Positions 5,321 to 15,424 of a stretch of 15,424 nt of DNA are shown in pieces. The notes beneath the pieces are model-generated. The model was not told where the DNA came from and searched no databases. It saw only the letters and a program-made list of their open reading frames with translations. Position 1 is the stretch's first letter. Each line of letters opens with the position of its first letter. Made by a program: the position numbers and the translations under genes. The DNA is from Sva-07 sp041685755 (GTDB lineage: Bacteria > Actinomycetota > Acidimicrobiia > Acidimicrobiales > Ilumatobacteraceae), in NCBI GenBank assembly GCA_041685755.1, contig JAWLFC010000073.1, forward strand, positions 1 through 15,424, written 5' to 3'.

Positions 5321-6754
5321 GGTGCGGCCGCGGTAGGTGGCGCTGGCGCCGCTGGCGTCCTTGTTGAGGCGCTTGCTCAGGTGGAGCCCCTCGAGCACGA
5401 ACTCGACGGCGGCGGCGACCGACGCCGGTGACTCGTCGCCCCCGGTGAGCACCGCCACCGGCGTGCGCAGCGCATCGACGTCTTCGACCAGGCGGGCGAG
5501 GTCCTCGGTCGAGACCCCCGCGCCGGTGTGGGCGACCGCGCCCTCCTCGAAGGCGTCGACCACGGCTCGGGTGTGCTCCGGGCCCACGGTCTCCTTGAAC
5601 ACGGTGAGCACGGCGCCCTTGATCAGATTGTCCATGATCGCGCCCTCGCGACCCTCCTCCAGCGACTCGATCTCGATCTTGCCCATCGAACTCGCGGCGA
5701 GCGCGTCGAGGTCGTCGACGCGGGCGACGACGTGGCGCTCACCGGCCCGCAGGCCCCGGCGCAGCGCATTGGCCGCCAACGCCTCGTAGTTGGCGACGCT
5801 GAGACGGACGCTCACCCCCGAGCGCTGGTTGACGTGGTTGCTCGACCGCGCCAGATGGCTGAACGTGGCGACGACGTCGGCGAGGTAGTCGGGCACGTCG
5901 ACGTCGACGGCACCGGCGGCGGTCGTGATCTGCAGCGGCACCGCTTCCTGGCGCATGATGTCGACCTCGGCGTGCACCTCGAGCGGGTAGTGGGTACGGA
6001 TCTGGCTGCCGAAGCGGTCCTTCAGCGGCGTGATGATGCGTCCGCGGTTGGTGTAGTCCTCGGGGTTGGCGGAGGCGAGGAGCATCACGTCGAGCGGGAG
6101 GCGGATCTTGTAGCCGCGGATCTGGATGTCGCGCTCTTCGAGAACGTTCAACATGCCGACCTGGATGCGCTCGGCGAGGTCCGGCAGTTCGTTGATGGCG
6201 AAGATGCCCCGGTTGGTCCGCGGCACGAGGCCGTAGTGCAGCGTCAGCTCGTCGGAGAGGTAGCGGCCCTCGGCCACCTTGATCGGGTCGACCTCGCCGA
6301 TCAGGTCGGCGATCGAGGTGTCCGGGGTGGCCAGCTTCTCGCCGAAGCGTTCGCTGCGATGCACCCAGTGGATCGGCGTGTCGTCGCCGAGTTCGGCCAC
6401 GAGGTCGCGCCCGTGCTTCGACACCGGGGCGTACGGGTCGTCGTTGATCTCGCTGCCGGCGATGATCGGCATCCACTCGTCGAGCAGGCCCGTCAGCGAG
6501 CGGATCATGCGCGTCTTCGCCTGCCCCCGCTCACCGAGGAAGATCACGTCGTGGCCCGCCAGCAGAGCGTTCTCGAGCTGCGGCATCACGGTGTCCTCGT
6601 AGCCGGTCACGCCGGCGAAGAGCGGTTCACCGGCGGCGACCTTCTCGATGGCGTGCTCACGGACCTCCTGCTTGACGGGCCGCGACACCCACCCCGACGA
6701 CCGCAGCTCGCCGAGCGTCGATGCCAGGTGTGCGGGACGGTCGGTGTCAGCCAT
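5318..6754 (-). CDS. MoxR/ChlI-type AAA+ ATPase (magnesium-chelatase-like)
   Basis: 478 residues, cytoplasmic. The AAA+ core shows Walker A GERGQAKT (74-81; the usual GKT is AKT, a variant I associate with this family). The Walker B-like segment is FAINELPDL with N188-E189, sensor 1 is ASANPEDY with N230, and an Arg-containing DRFGSQIRTHYP follows. These features resemble ChlI/BchI and RavA-type ATPases. No chlorophyll-synthesis genes are nearby, so true magnesium chelation is unlikely. The mycobacterial counterpart is Rv0958 (about 459 aa, from memory). Its expected partner is the VWA protein at 1727-3739, here separated by two opposite-strand genes. The ATG at 6754 has TAGGTT 6 nt upstream and no Shine-Dalgarno; the start motif matches that of the VWA gene. 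Confidence 0.9.
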   Translation of the reverse strand: MADTDRPAHLASTLGELRSSGWVSRPVKQEVREHAIEKVAAGEPLFAGVTGYEDTVMPQLENALLAGHDVIFLGERGQAKTRMIRSLTGLLDEWMPIIAGSEINDDPYAPVSKHGRDLVAELGDDTPIHWVHRSERFGEKLATPDTSIADLIGEVDPIKVAEGRYLSDELTLHYGLVPRTNRGIFAINELPDLAERIQVGMLNVLEERDIQIRGYKIRLPLDVMLLASANPEDYTNRGRIITPLKDRFGSQIRTHYPLEVHAEVDIMRQEAVPLQITTAAGAVDVDVPDYLADVVATFSHLARSSNHVNQRSGVSVRLSVANYEALAANALRRGLRAGERHVVARVDDLDALAASSMGKIEIESLEEGREGAIMDNLIKGAVLTVFKETVGPEHTRAVVDAFEEGAVAHTGAGVSTEDLARLVEDVDALRTPVAVLTGGDESPASVAAAVEFVLEGLHLSKRLNKDASGASATYRGRT

Positions 6755-6760
6755 GGACCG

Positions 6761-6766
6761 AACCTA
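6761..6766 (-). promoter_or_regulatory. Candidate -10 box of a leaderless ATPase promoter
   Basis: TAGGTT-CGGTCC-ATGGC on the minus strand. Upstream, GGGACA at 18-nt spacing is a weak -35 candidate. Only 3 of 17 bases differ from the VWA start region, suggesting the same promoter class for both partners. Confidence 0.5.
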
Positions 6767-6843
6767 GCGCTCCTGCCTCCGGCGTGTCCCGCGGAGCGCC
6801 AGCGCGTCGCCACCGGGGAACGAGGGTGCGGGGCGCAGGTCGG

Positions 6844-6849
6844 TACCAT
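6844..6849 (+). promoter_or_regulatory. Candidate -10 box of a leaderless GH2-like promoter
   Basis: TACCAT, the 7-nt spacer CGCCCGG, then the ATG at 6857. There is no Shine-Dalgarno. It lies in the 102-bp divergent region shared with the ATPase gene. Confidence 0.4.
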
Positions 6850-6856
6850 CGCCCGG

Positions 6857-8992
6857 ATGGAGCTCTCGGGCCGCTGGGTGGCCGCCGTCGCCGACGACGA
6901 CGTCCGCCGAGGCGGGATCGGGCTCGACACCGACGACAGCGCCTGGGCCCCGGTCGACGTGCCCGGCCACTGGCGCAACGCGACGGCGTTCGCGGCGAGC
7001 GACGGCCCGTTGATGTACCGGCACTCGTTCACCGCCGCCCCGCCGGCGGCGGGTCGTCGGCGTTGGATCACGCTCGACGGCATCTTCTACCAGGCCGACG
7101 TCTGGCTCGACGGCGCCTACCTCGGCGACCCCGAGGGGTACTTCTTCCCCCACACCTTCGACATCACCACCCTGTCGGGTTTCACCGACGACCACGTGCT
7201 GGCGATCGAGCTCACGTGCGCACCCCAGGCGTCGGCCACCGGGCGGCGCAACATCACCGGCTCGTTCCAGCCCCCGACCGGCACCCACCCGAATCCCGGC
7301 GGCCTGTGGCGCCCGGTGCGATGCTTCGACACCGGTCCGGTGCGCATCGACCGGCTGCGGGTGCTGTGCCGGGACGCCGACGACCGACGAGCGCACCTGC
7401 GGGTGGCGGCTCGGCTCGACAGCGATCGTCAGGTGGCCGCAACGGTCCGCACGTCGATCGACGGTGCGGCGAGCCACGAGGAGCAACTCCACCTCGCCGC
7501 CGGCCAGAACGAGGTCGAGTGGAACGTCGACATCGCCGACCCGGCCCTGTGGTGGCCGCGCACGCTCGGGGCCCAGACGCTCGTCGACGTCGGCGTCGAG
7601 GTGCTCGTCGACGGCGAGTCGAGCGACGGGAGAAACCGCCGCACGGGGTTGCGCCAGATCACCTGGGACAACTGGACCTGCACCGTCAACGGCGAGCGCC
7701 TCTTCCTCAAGGGCGCCAATCTCGAGCCGATCGCCGCACTGCCCGCCCAGGCGACCTCGCAGCGCATTCGCAGCGACCTGCAGGCGGCGGTCGATCTCGG
7801 CCTCGATGCGCTGAGGGTCCACGGCCACATCGCCGATCGCGAGGTCTACGACTGCGCCGACGAACTCGGCCTGCTCCTGCTGCAGGACTTCCCGTTGCAG
7901 TACGGACATGCCCGCTCGGTCCGCGCCCAGGCCGTCGAGCAGGCCCGCGCCGCCGTCGACACCCTCGGCCACCACCCGTCGATCGCGCTGTGGAACGCAC
8001 ACGACGACCCGACCGGCGACGTCGCGTCCGAGCAGACCCCGGGCTTGTTCGGTCGGGCCCGCACCATCGCCGGGGCTCAGGTACCGAGTTGGAACCGCAC
8101 CGTGCTCGACCGCTGGGTGAAGCGGGCGTTCGAACGCGCCGACAGCACCCGCGAGGTGGTGGCCCATTCCGGAGTGCTGCCCCACATGCCGCAACTCGAC
8201 GGCACCGACAGCCACCTGTGGTTCGGCTGGCAGCACGGCGAGGCCGAGGACCTCGCCCGCTTCGCCGCCCGGCTCCCCCGGATGGTGCGCTTCGTCAGCG
8301 AGTTCGGTGCCGACTCGGCGCCGGTGCACGGCGCACTCGTCGACGACGCGCTCCGTGGCCGGCGTTGGCCGGAGCTCGACTGGGACCACCTCGCCGAGCA
8401 TCACGGGTACCGACGAGCGATCGTCGAGCGCCTCTTCCCGCCGAGCGACTTCGACTCCTGGCAGCAGTGGGCCGAGACGACCCAGCACTACCAGGCGTTC
8501 GTGCTCAAGACCCAGATCGAGACGCTCCGCCGGCTCAAGTACCGCCCGACCGGCGGCTTCTGCTTCTCGTCGCTGAACGAACCGGCACCGGCGATCTCCT
8601 CGGGCATCCTCGACGCCGATCGTGTACCGAAACACGCCTGCGACGCCGTCCAGGCCGCCTGCACTGCGGTGCTCGTCGTCGCCGACCCGTTACCGGACCT
8701 CGTCGAGCCCGGCGAGTCGATCGACCTCGACGTGCACGTGATCAGCGACCGGCGCGAACCGCTCGACTTCGCCGTCGTCGATGCCGTGGCGACCTGGTCG
8801 GGCGGCGAACGACGGTGGCGTTTCGGCGGCCCGGTCGACGCCGACGACGTCGTCGAGGTCGGCCGGCTGCGCTGGGACGCCCCCGACGCACCCGGCCCCA
8901 TGACCCTCGAGCTCACGTTGGCCGCCGGCGAGGTCCGCAGCGCCAACCGCTACGCCACCACCATCAGTTACGAGGTGCCTGGCACCTCGTAA
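6857..8992 (+). CDS. Glycoside hydrolase family 2-like protein with altered acid/base motif
   Basis: 711 residues, no signal peptide. The domain order is that of GH2 (beta-mannosidase/glucuronidase-like). A sugar-binding jelly roll (about 1-165) contains WRNATAF and a GGLWRPV block. An Ig-like domain follows (about 170-270), then a TIM barrel from about 272 (TVNGERLFLKGANLEP) and a C-terminal beta domain (about 620-711). The nucleophile E482 is present in VSEFGAD. The acid/base motif, normally Asn-Glu-Pro after HPS-x-x-x-W, reads HHPSIALWNAHDDP, so N-E is replaced by D383-D384. Asp could still act as a weak acid, so activity may be reduced, altered or lost. The substrate is unknown. I chose ATG 6857 because homology starts there and a TACCAT box lies 7 nt upstream. 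The last codons form a terminator hairpin. Confidence 0.85.
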   Translation: MELSGRWVAAVADDDVRRGGIGLDTDDSAWAPVDVPGHWRNATAFAASDGPLMYRHSFTAAPPAAGRRRWITLDGIFYQADVWLDGAYLGDPEGYFFPHTFDITTLSGFTDDHVLAIELTCAPQASATGRRNITGSFQPPTGTHPNPGGLWRPVRCFDTGPVRIDRLRVLCRDADDRRAHLRVAARLDSDRQVAATVRTSIDGAASHEEQLHLAAGQNEVEWNVDIADPALWWPRTLGAQTLVDVGVEVLVDGESSDGRNRRTGLRQITWDNWTCTVNGERLFLKGANLEPIAALPAQATSQRIRSDLQAAVDLGLDALRVHGHIADREVYDCADELGLLLLQDFPLQYGHARSVRAQAVEQARAAVDTLGHHPSIALWNAHDDPTGDVASEQTPGLFGRARTIAGAQVPSWNRTVLDRWVKRAFERADSTREVVAHSGVLPHMPQLDGTDSHLWFGWQHGEAEDLARFAARLPRMVRFVSEFGADSAPVHGALVDDALRGRRWPELDWDHLAEHHGYRRAIVERLFPPSDFDSWQQWAETTQHYQAFVLKTQIETLRRLKYRPTGGFCFSSLNEPAPAISSGILDADRVPKHACDAVQAACTAVLVVADPLPDLVEPGESIDLDVHVISDRREPLDFAVVDAVATWSGGERRWRFGGPVDADDVVEVGRLRWDAPDAPGPMTLELTLAAGEVRSANRYATTISYEVPGTS

Positions 8993-8993
8993 C
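8967..8993. terminator. Long perfect hairpin covering the GH2-like stop codon
   Basis: Perfect inverted repeat with 13-nt arms (8967-8979 and 8981-8993) around one central T; in RNA about 11 pairs with a 5-nt CCUGG loop. It encodes the last eight residues (SYEVPGTS) and the stop of the GH2-like gene and ends 12 bp before the sdhB stop, so it probably terminates both convergent transcripts. There is no clear T-run. Confidence 0.6.
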
Positions 8994-9005
8994 CACCTGG
9001 CCCGG

Positions 9006-9772
9006 TCAGCGGGCGAGGGCCTTGCGGTTCTTGAACTTCGACTTCAGGTAGTCGACGTTCATCGTGGCGATGTTGTCGATCGAGATCTCCTTCGGGCACG
9101 CCGCTTCGCACTCACCGTGGTTGGTGCACGAACCGAAGTACTCGTCCATCTTCTCGACCATCGACTCGGCGCGCTTGTAGCGCTCGGCCTGGCCCTGGGG
9201 CAGCAGGTTGAGGTGCGCCAGCTTCGCCGAGGTGAACAGGCTCGCAGCGCCGTTCGGGCACGCCGCCACGCAGGCACCGCACCCGATGCACGCTGCAGCA
9301 TCCATCGACGCGTCGGCGACGGGCTTGGGGATCGGGATCAGGTTGGCGTCGGGAGCACCACCGGTCGGGGCGGTGATGTACCCGCCGGCTTCGACGATGC
9401 GGTCGAACGCCGAACGGTCGACCATCAGGTCCTTGATGATCGGGAACGCCGAGGCCCGCCACGGCTCGATGACGATCTCGGCACCGCTGGAGAAGGTCCG
9501 CATGTGGAGCTGGCACGTGGCCGCGCCCTGCTGCGGACCGTGGGCCCGGCCGTCGATCATCAGCGAACACGTTCCGCAGATGCCCTCGCGGCAGTCGTGA
9601 TCGAAGACGATTGCCTCCTTGCCCTCCTCGATGAGGCGTTCGTTGAGGATGTCGAGCATCTCGAGGAACGATGCTTCGTCGCTGATCTCGGGGATCTGGT
9701 GGGTCTCGAACCGGCCTTGGCCGTCGGGGCCGTCCTGGCGCCAGATCTTGAGGGTGAGGTTGGTGAGGGTCT

Positions 9773-9776
<4 letters not shown>
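9006..9776 (-). CDS. sdhB: Succinate dehydrogenase iron-sulfur subunit
   Basis: 256 residues. The subunit carries electrons from the SdhA flavin through three clusters to the SdhC haems and quinone. The [2Fe-2S] ligands are C62, C67, C70 and C88 (DCREGICGTC). The 4Fe-4S motif is CIGCGACVAACP (C163, C166, C169, C173). The third cluster motif is CTNHGECEAACP (C217, C223, C227). These are the spacings of the SdhB/FrdB family in three-subunit, Bacillus/Wolinella-type enzymes. I chose the GTG at 9776: its GTGA overlaps the sdhA stop by 4 nt, a typical coupled start, with GGAG 6 nt upstream. An upstream in-frame extension into sdhA has no support. It is the last gene of sdhCAB and ends next to a strong hairpin. 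Confidence 0.95.
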
Positions 9777-11691
<1,915 letters not shown>

Positions 11692-11695
<4 letters not shown>

Positions 11696-12504
11696 TCTGC
11701 GGCCTCCTCGAGGGGGACGGTCACGGCGGTGGGGTCGTACTCGACGATGCCGGCGAGCACGGCGATGGGGAACGAGACGTTGCCGACGACGACGATGGTC
11801 GCGACGCCGGTCGCCAGGTAACGGCGCCAGTTGTTGAAGCGGGGGTTGTTCCAACCCATCGACTGGAACAGCGACCAGGTGCCGTGGAACAGGTGGATGC
11901 CGAGCGCGATGTTGGCGACGATGTAGAGCGCCGCCACCGGCAGGCGCGACAGCGACTGGTCGATGTTGTAGTAGACGGCGCCCTTCACGAAGTCGGGGTG
12001 CACCCAACCCCACGTGAGGTCGGCGAGATGCCACGCGATGAACAGCACGACGATGATGCCGGTCCACCGCATCGTGCGGCTGGCGAAGTTGGCGACCTGG
12101 TAGTCGCGGGCGGTCTGGTACTTGACGGGGCGGGCCTTGCGGTTGAGCACGGTCAGCGAGTACGCGGCGTGGACGTGGAGCACGAGGGCGAGGATCAGCA
12201 CGATCCGCACGATCCACAAGAAGGCCTGCTCGGGCAGCAGCGGCACGAAGATCTCGCGCAGGAACTCGCCGTAGACGTCGATGTCGTAGACCTGCTCGCC
12301 GCCCTTGGTGACGACACCGAGGTACATCTTCAGGTTGCCGACCATGTGTCCGATGACGAAGCCGATGCCGATGATGCCGGTGATCGCCATCGCGTACTTC
12401 TTGCCGACCGCGGTCGAGTAGAAGTCGACGAAGAACGGTTTCTTCTTGGCGGGGGGCTTCGCTGCGGTGCCGGAGACGGGCCCCCGGTTCAGGGTTTGTG
12501 CCAT
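11692..12504 (-). CDS. sdhC: Succinate dehydrogenase cytochrome b558-type subunit
   Basis: 270 residues, integral membrane protein that anchors SdhAB and passes electrons to quinone. About five hydrophobic segments are visible (near 38-58, 95-118, 148-165, 190-210, 230-250). Histidines in or at their edges, H53, H110/H112, H159 and H204/H207, could ligate two b haems as in the single-anchor Bacillus/Wolinella-type enzymes. The order sdhC-A-B without sdhD agrees. The lysine/proline-rich N-terminus (residues 1-23) is cytoplasmic. The ATG at 12504 has no Shine-Dalgarno but TAAGTT lies 7 nt upstream, suggesting a leaderless operon mRNA. It is divergent from the pyrophosphatase gene across 189 bp. 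Confidence 0.93.
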
Positions 12505-12511
12505 TGCGCCG

Positions 12512-12517
12512 AACTTA
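12512..12517 (-). promoter_or_regulatory. Candidate -10 box of the leaderless sdhCAB promoter
   Basis: TAAGTT, the 7-nt spacer CGGCGCA, then ATGGC on the minus strand. The nine bases TAAGTTCGG match the ATPase box region (TAGGTTCGG) at all but one position. No clear -35 is seen. Confidence 0.45.
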
Positions 12518-12609
12518 CTCCGAGCGCCGGCGACGGTTCGTATTCCTGTTCGCGTTTGTCAATGTCTCGTCGGTCACATTCCAGGGTGTCTTTTCGTCTC
12601 TTTGGTCCC

Positions 12610-12615
12610 TAGCCT
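12610..12615 (+). promoter_or_regulatory. Weak -10 candidate for the pyrophosphatase gene
   Basis: TAGCCT lies about 80 bp upstream of the GTG at 12694, following a pyrimidine-rich stretch (12588-12610). It would give a leader of roughly 70 nt, consistent with this gene having a strong Shine-Dalgarno. No good -35 is visible; TTGTCA at 12556-12561 is too far away. Confidence 0.25.
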
Positions 12616-12693
12616 CCCCGCCGACCATCATGGTCCGGTCTGCCCGGAACGTCCGAGCACGACCGTGTCGCATCGCCCTCAGGAGGCCAACCC

Positions 12694-14793
<2,100 letters not shown>

Positions 14794-14814
14794 GTCCTCT
14801 TCCGGGTCCCGGCG

Positions 14815-15327
14815 TCACGCCGACTGGACTCGCGCGAGATATCGGTCGAGATCGGTTCGGATGTGGGTGAGCAAGCGAGCGACGTGATCGTTGCCCGCTG
14901 CCATGTCCGTGATGACCTCGTCGCTGAGCAGCGCGCGCATGTCCGACGCCTTGACCCACCGTGCGCCGTCGTGCTCGTGGCTGATCGTGACGTCGCCATC
15001 AGCGACTCGGCCACGGTACGAGACCTGCAGCATGTCGTACCCGTAGACATACATCGGGTAGCAGCCGACGATCTCGAGGTCGCCGTCGATCCGAACCCCT
15101 CCCTCTTCGAAGAGTTCTCGGAGAGCGCCTTCTTCGGGAAGTTCGCCTGGCTCGACGAAACCGCCGGGAAGGAACCATTGACCGGCCATGGCCGATCCCT
15201 CAGCCCGCTGCAGCAGCAGAATCTCTTCGCCTCGTTCCGCGTACACGACCGCCGACAGCGCGTATCGGGCAGGTTCGAACTCCGATGACGCCGCAAGGTC
15301 ACCACGAAGAGGATCATTCTCAGTCAC
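14815..15327 (-). CDS. Nudix hydrolase
   Basis: 170 residues. The Nudix box is complete: G-x5-E-x7-R-E-L-x-E-E-x-G-V in GGFVEPGELPEEGALRELFE and onward, at about residues 54-78. This box binds Mg2+ and cleaves nucleoside-diphosphate-linked compounds. The preceding ALSAVVYAERGEEILLLQRA and GQWFLPGG strands are typical. The substrate cannot be deduced; the family ranges from (d)NTP clean-up to NADH and capped RNA. The C-terminal 60 residues add a helical tail. The start is the GTG at 15327, with TAGGGT 6 nt upstream and no Shine-Dalgarno, the same leaderless layout as several other genes here. The stop lies 21 bp from that of hppA. Confidence 0.93.
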   Translation of the reverse strand: MTENDPLRGDLAASSEFEPARYALSAVVYAERGEEILLLQRAEGSAMAGQWFLPGGFVEPGELPEEGALRELFEEGGVRIDGDLEIVGCYPMYVYGYDMLQVSYRGRVADGDVTISHEHDGARWVKASDMRALLSDEVITDMAAGNDHVARLLTHIRTDLDRYLARVQSA

Positions 15328-15333
15328 GGCCGG

Positions 15334-15339
15334 ACCCTA
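15334..15339 (-). promoter_or_regulatory. Candidate -10 box of a leaderless Nudix promoter
   Basis: TAGGGT-CCGGCC-GTG on the minus strand, a 6-nt spacer. The first three bases (TAG) may also be the stop codon of the partial frame to the right. Confidence 0.4.
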
Positions 15340-15424
15340 GCCCCAGGGCCGCACCGCCCTGAGCGGGCGCAGCTCGTGATTCTGCAGAGCGATATCGAGT
15401 GGGACTGTCAGTTGCGCCGAGTGC
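15337..15424 (-). CDS. Possible C-terminal fragment of an unrecognised gene
   Basis: A minus-strand frame entering from the right edge gives 28 residues ending ELRPLRAVRPWG before a TAG at 15339-15337, with high GC at third codon positions. It is not recognised. A second minus frame and one plus frame are also open over this short stretch, so the coding assignment is weak. If real, the stop codon overlaps the Nudix -10 candidate. Confidence 0.25.
   Translation of the reverse strand, partial: HSAQLTVPLDIALQNHELRPLRAVRPWG

Noticed and set aside
5318..6754. True magnesium chelatase subunit for chlorophyll synthesis
   Set aside because: No tetrapyrrole or photosynthesis genes are nearby, and the pairing with a VWA protein of the Rv0959 type points to the MoxR-like chaperone group.
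5528..6856. Upstream extension of the GH2-like frame across the ATPase gene
   Set aside because: It is antisense to a clear AAA+ gene. GH2 homology starts at the ATG at 6857, which has its own -10-like box.
6764..8635. A 623-codon open frame antisense to the GH2-like gene
   Set aside because: Low-complexity Arg/Val/Gly composition with no motif; the plus strand has a full GH2 domain order.
11696..12217. Upstream extension of the sdhA frame into sdhC
   Set aside because: sdhC is a clear membrane protein in another frame. The ATGA overlap with GAGGAGG fixes the sdhA start at 11695.
12630..12693. A short upstream frame starting at the ATG near 12630 in the pyrophosphatase leader
   Set aside because: No Shine-Dalgarno, no early stop, and it simply runs into hppA out of frame; no sign of an attenuator.
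14810..14822. Hairpin CGGCG-TCA-CGCCG between hppA and the Nudix gene as a terminator
   Set aside because: Only five base pairs and no T-run; expected by chance in DNA this GC-rich, so not listed as a feature.

Overview
The window reads as chromosomal DNA of a high-GC actinobacterium. It carries two WhiB-family Fe-S regulators, a family restricted to Actinobacteria and their phages. It also has a twin-arginine TatA, a Bacillus-type sdhCAB operon and an actinobacterial AAA+/VWA protein pair. Gene content and protein style suggest the class Acidimicrobiia (Ilumatobacter-like), but that placement is an inference. I see no mobile element, phage gene, CRISPR array, tRNA or rRNA. Gene density is high and intergenic gaps are short.

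Layout. (1) 1-443, minus strand: the N-terminus of polyphosphate kinase Ppk1, preceded by a small unrecognised protein. (2) 420-1729: a divergently transcribed WhiB-like gene with a repeat-bearing leader, convergent to tatA, then a second WhiB gene of the WhiB2/WhmD type. (3) 1727-8993: a VWA-domain protein and its MoxR/ChlI-type AAA+ ATPase, both on the minus strand. Between and beside them lie plus-strand genes: a stand-alone class III nucleotide cyclase, a shortened GH1-like protein and a GH2-like protein. Both glycosidase-like proteins lack the conserved Asn-Glu-Pro acid/base motif. (4) 9006-12504, minus strand: sdhC-sdhA-sdhB with 4-nt stop/start overlaps. (5) 12694-14793, plus strand: a membrane pyrophosphatase of K+-dependent type. 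(6) 14815-15327, minus strand: a Nudix hydrolase, with the possible tail of another gene at the right edge.

How the genes work together. The Sdh complex links the TCA cycle to the quinone pool. The pyrophosphatase turns PPi hydrolysis into an ion gradient. Ppk1 makes polyphosphate. These are housekeeping energy functions. The AAA+/VWA pair probably forms a MoxR-type chaperone or remodelling machine. Its mycobacterial counterparts are, from memory, the adjacent genes Rv0958/Rv0959; here the pair is split by about 1.6 kb of opposite-strand DNA.

Two observations stand out. First, eight genes share a start-site layout in which a TANNNT (-10-like) hexamer ends 6-8 nt before the start codon with no Shine-Dalgarno sequence. 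That is the signature of leaderless transcription, and the VWA, ATPase and sdhC starts share the longer string TARGTTCSG. Second, two different glycosidase-like proteins with altered acid/base motifs sit interleaved with the AAA+/VWA pair and a cyclase. This is the best candidate in the window for an undescribed functional module, though the functional link is inference from position only.
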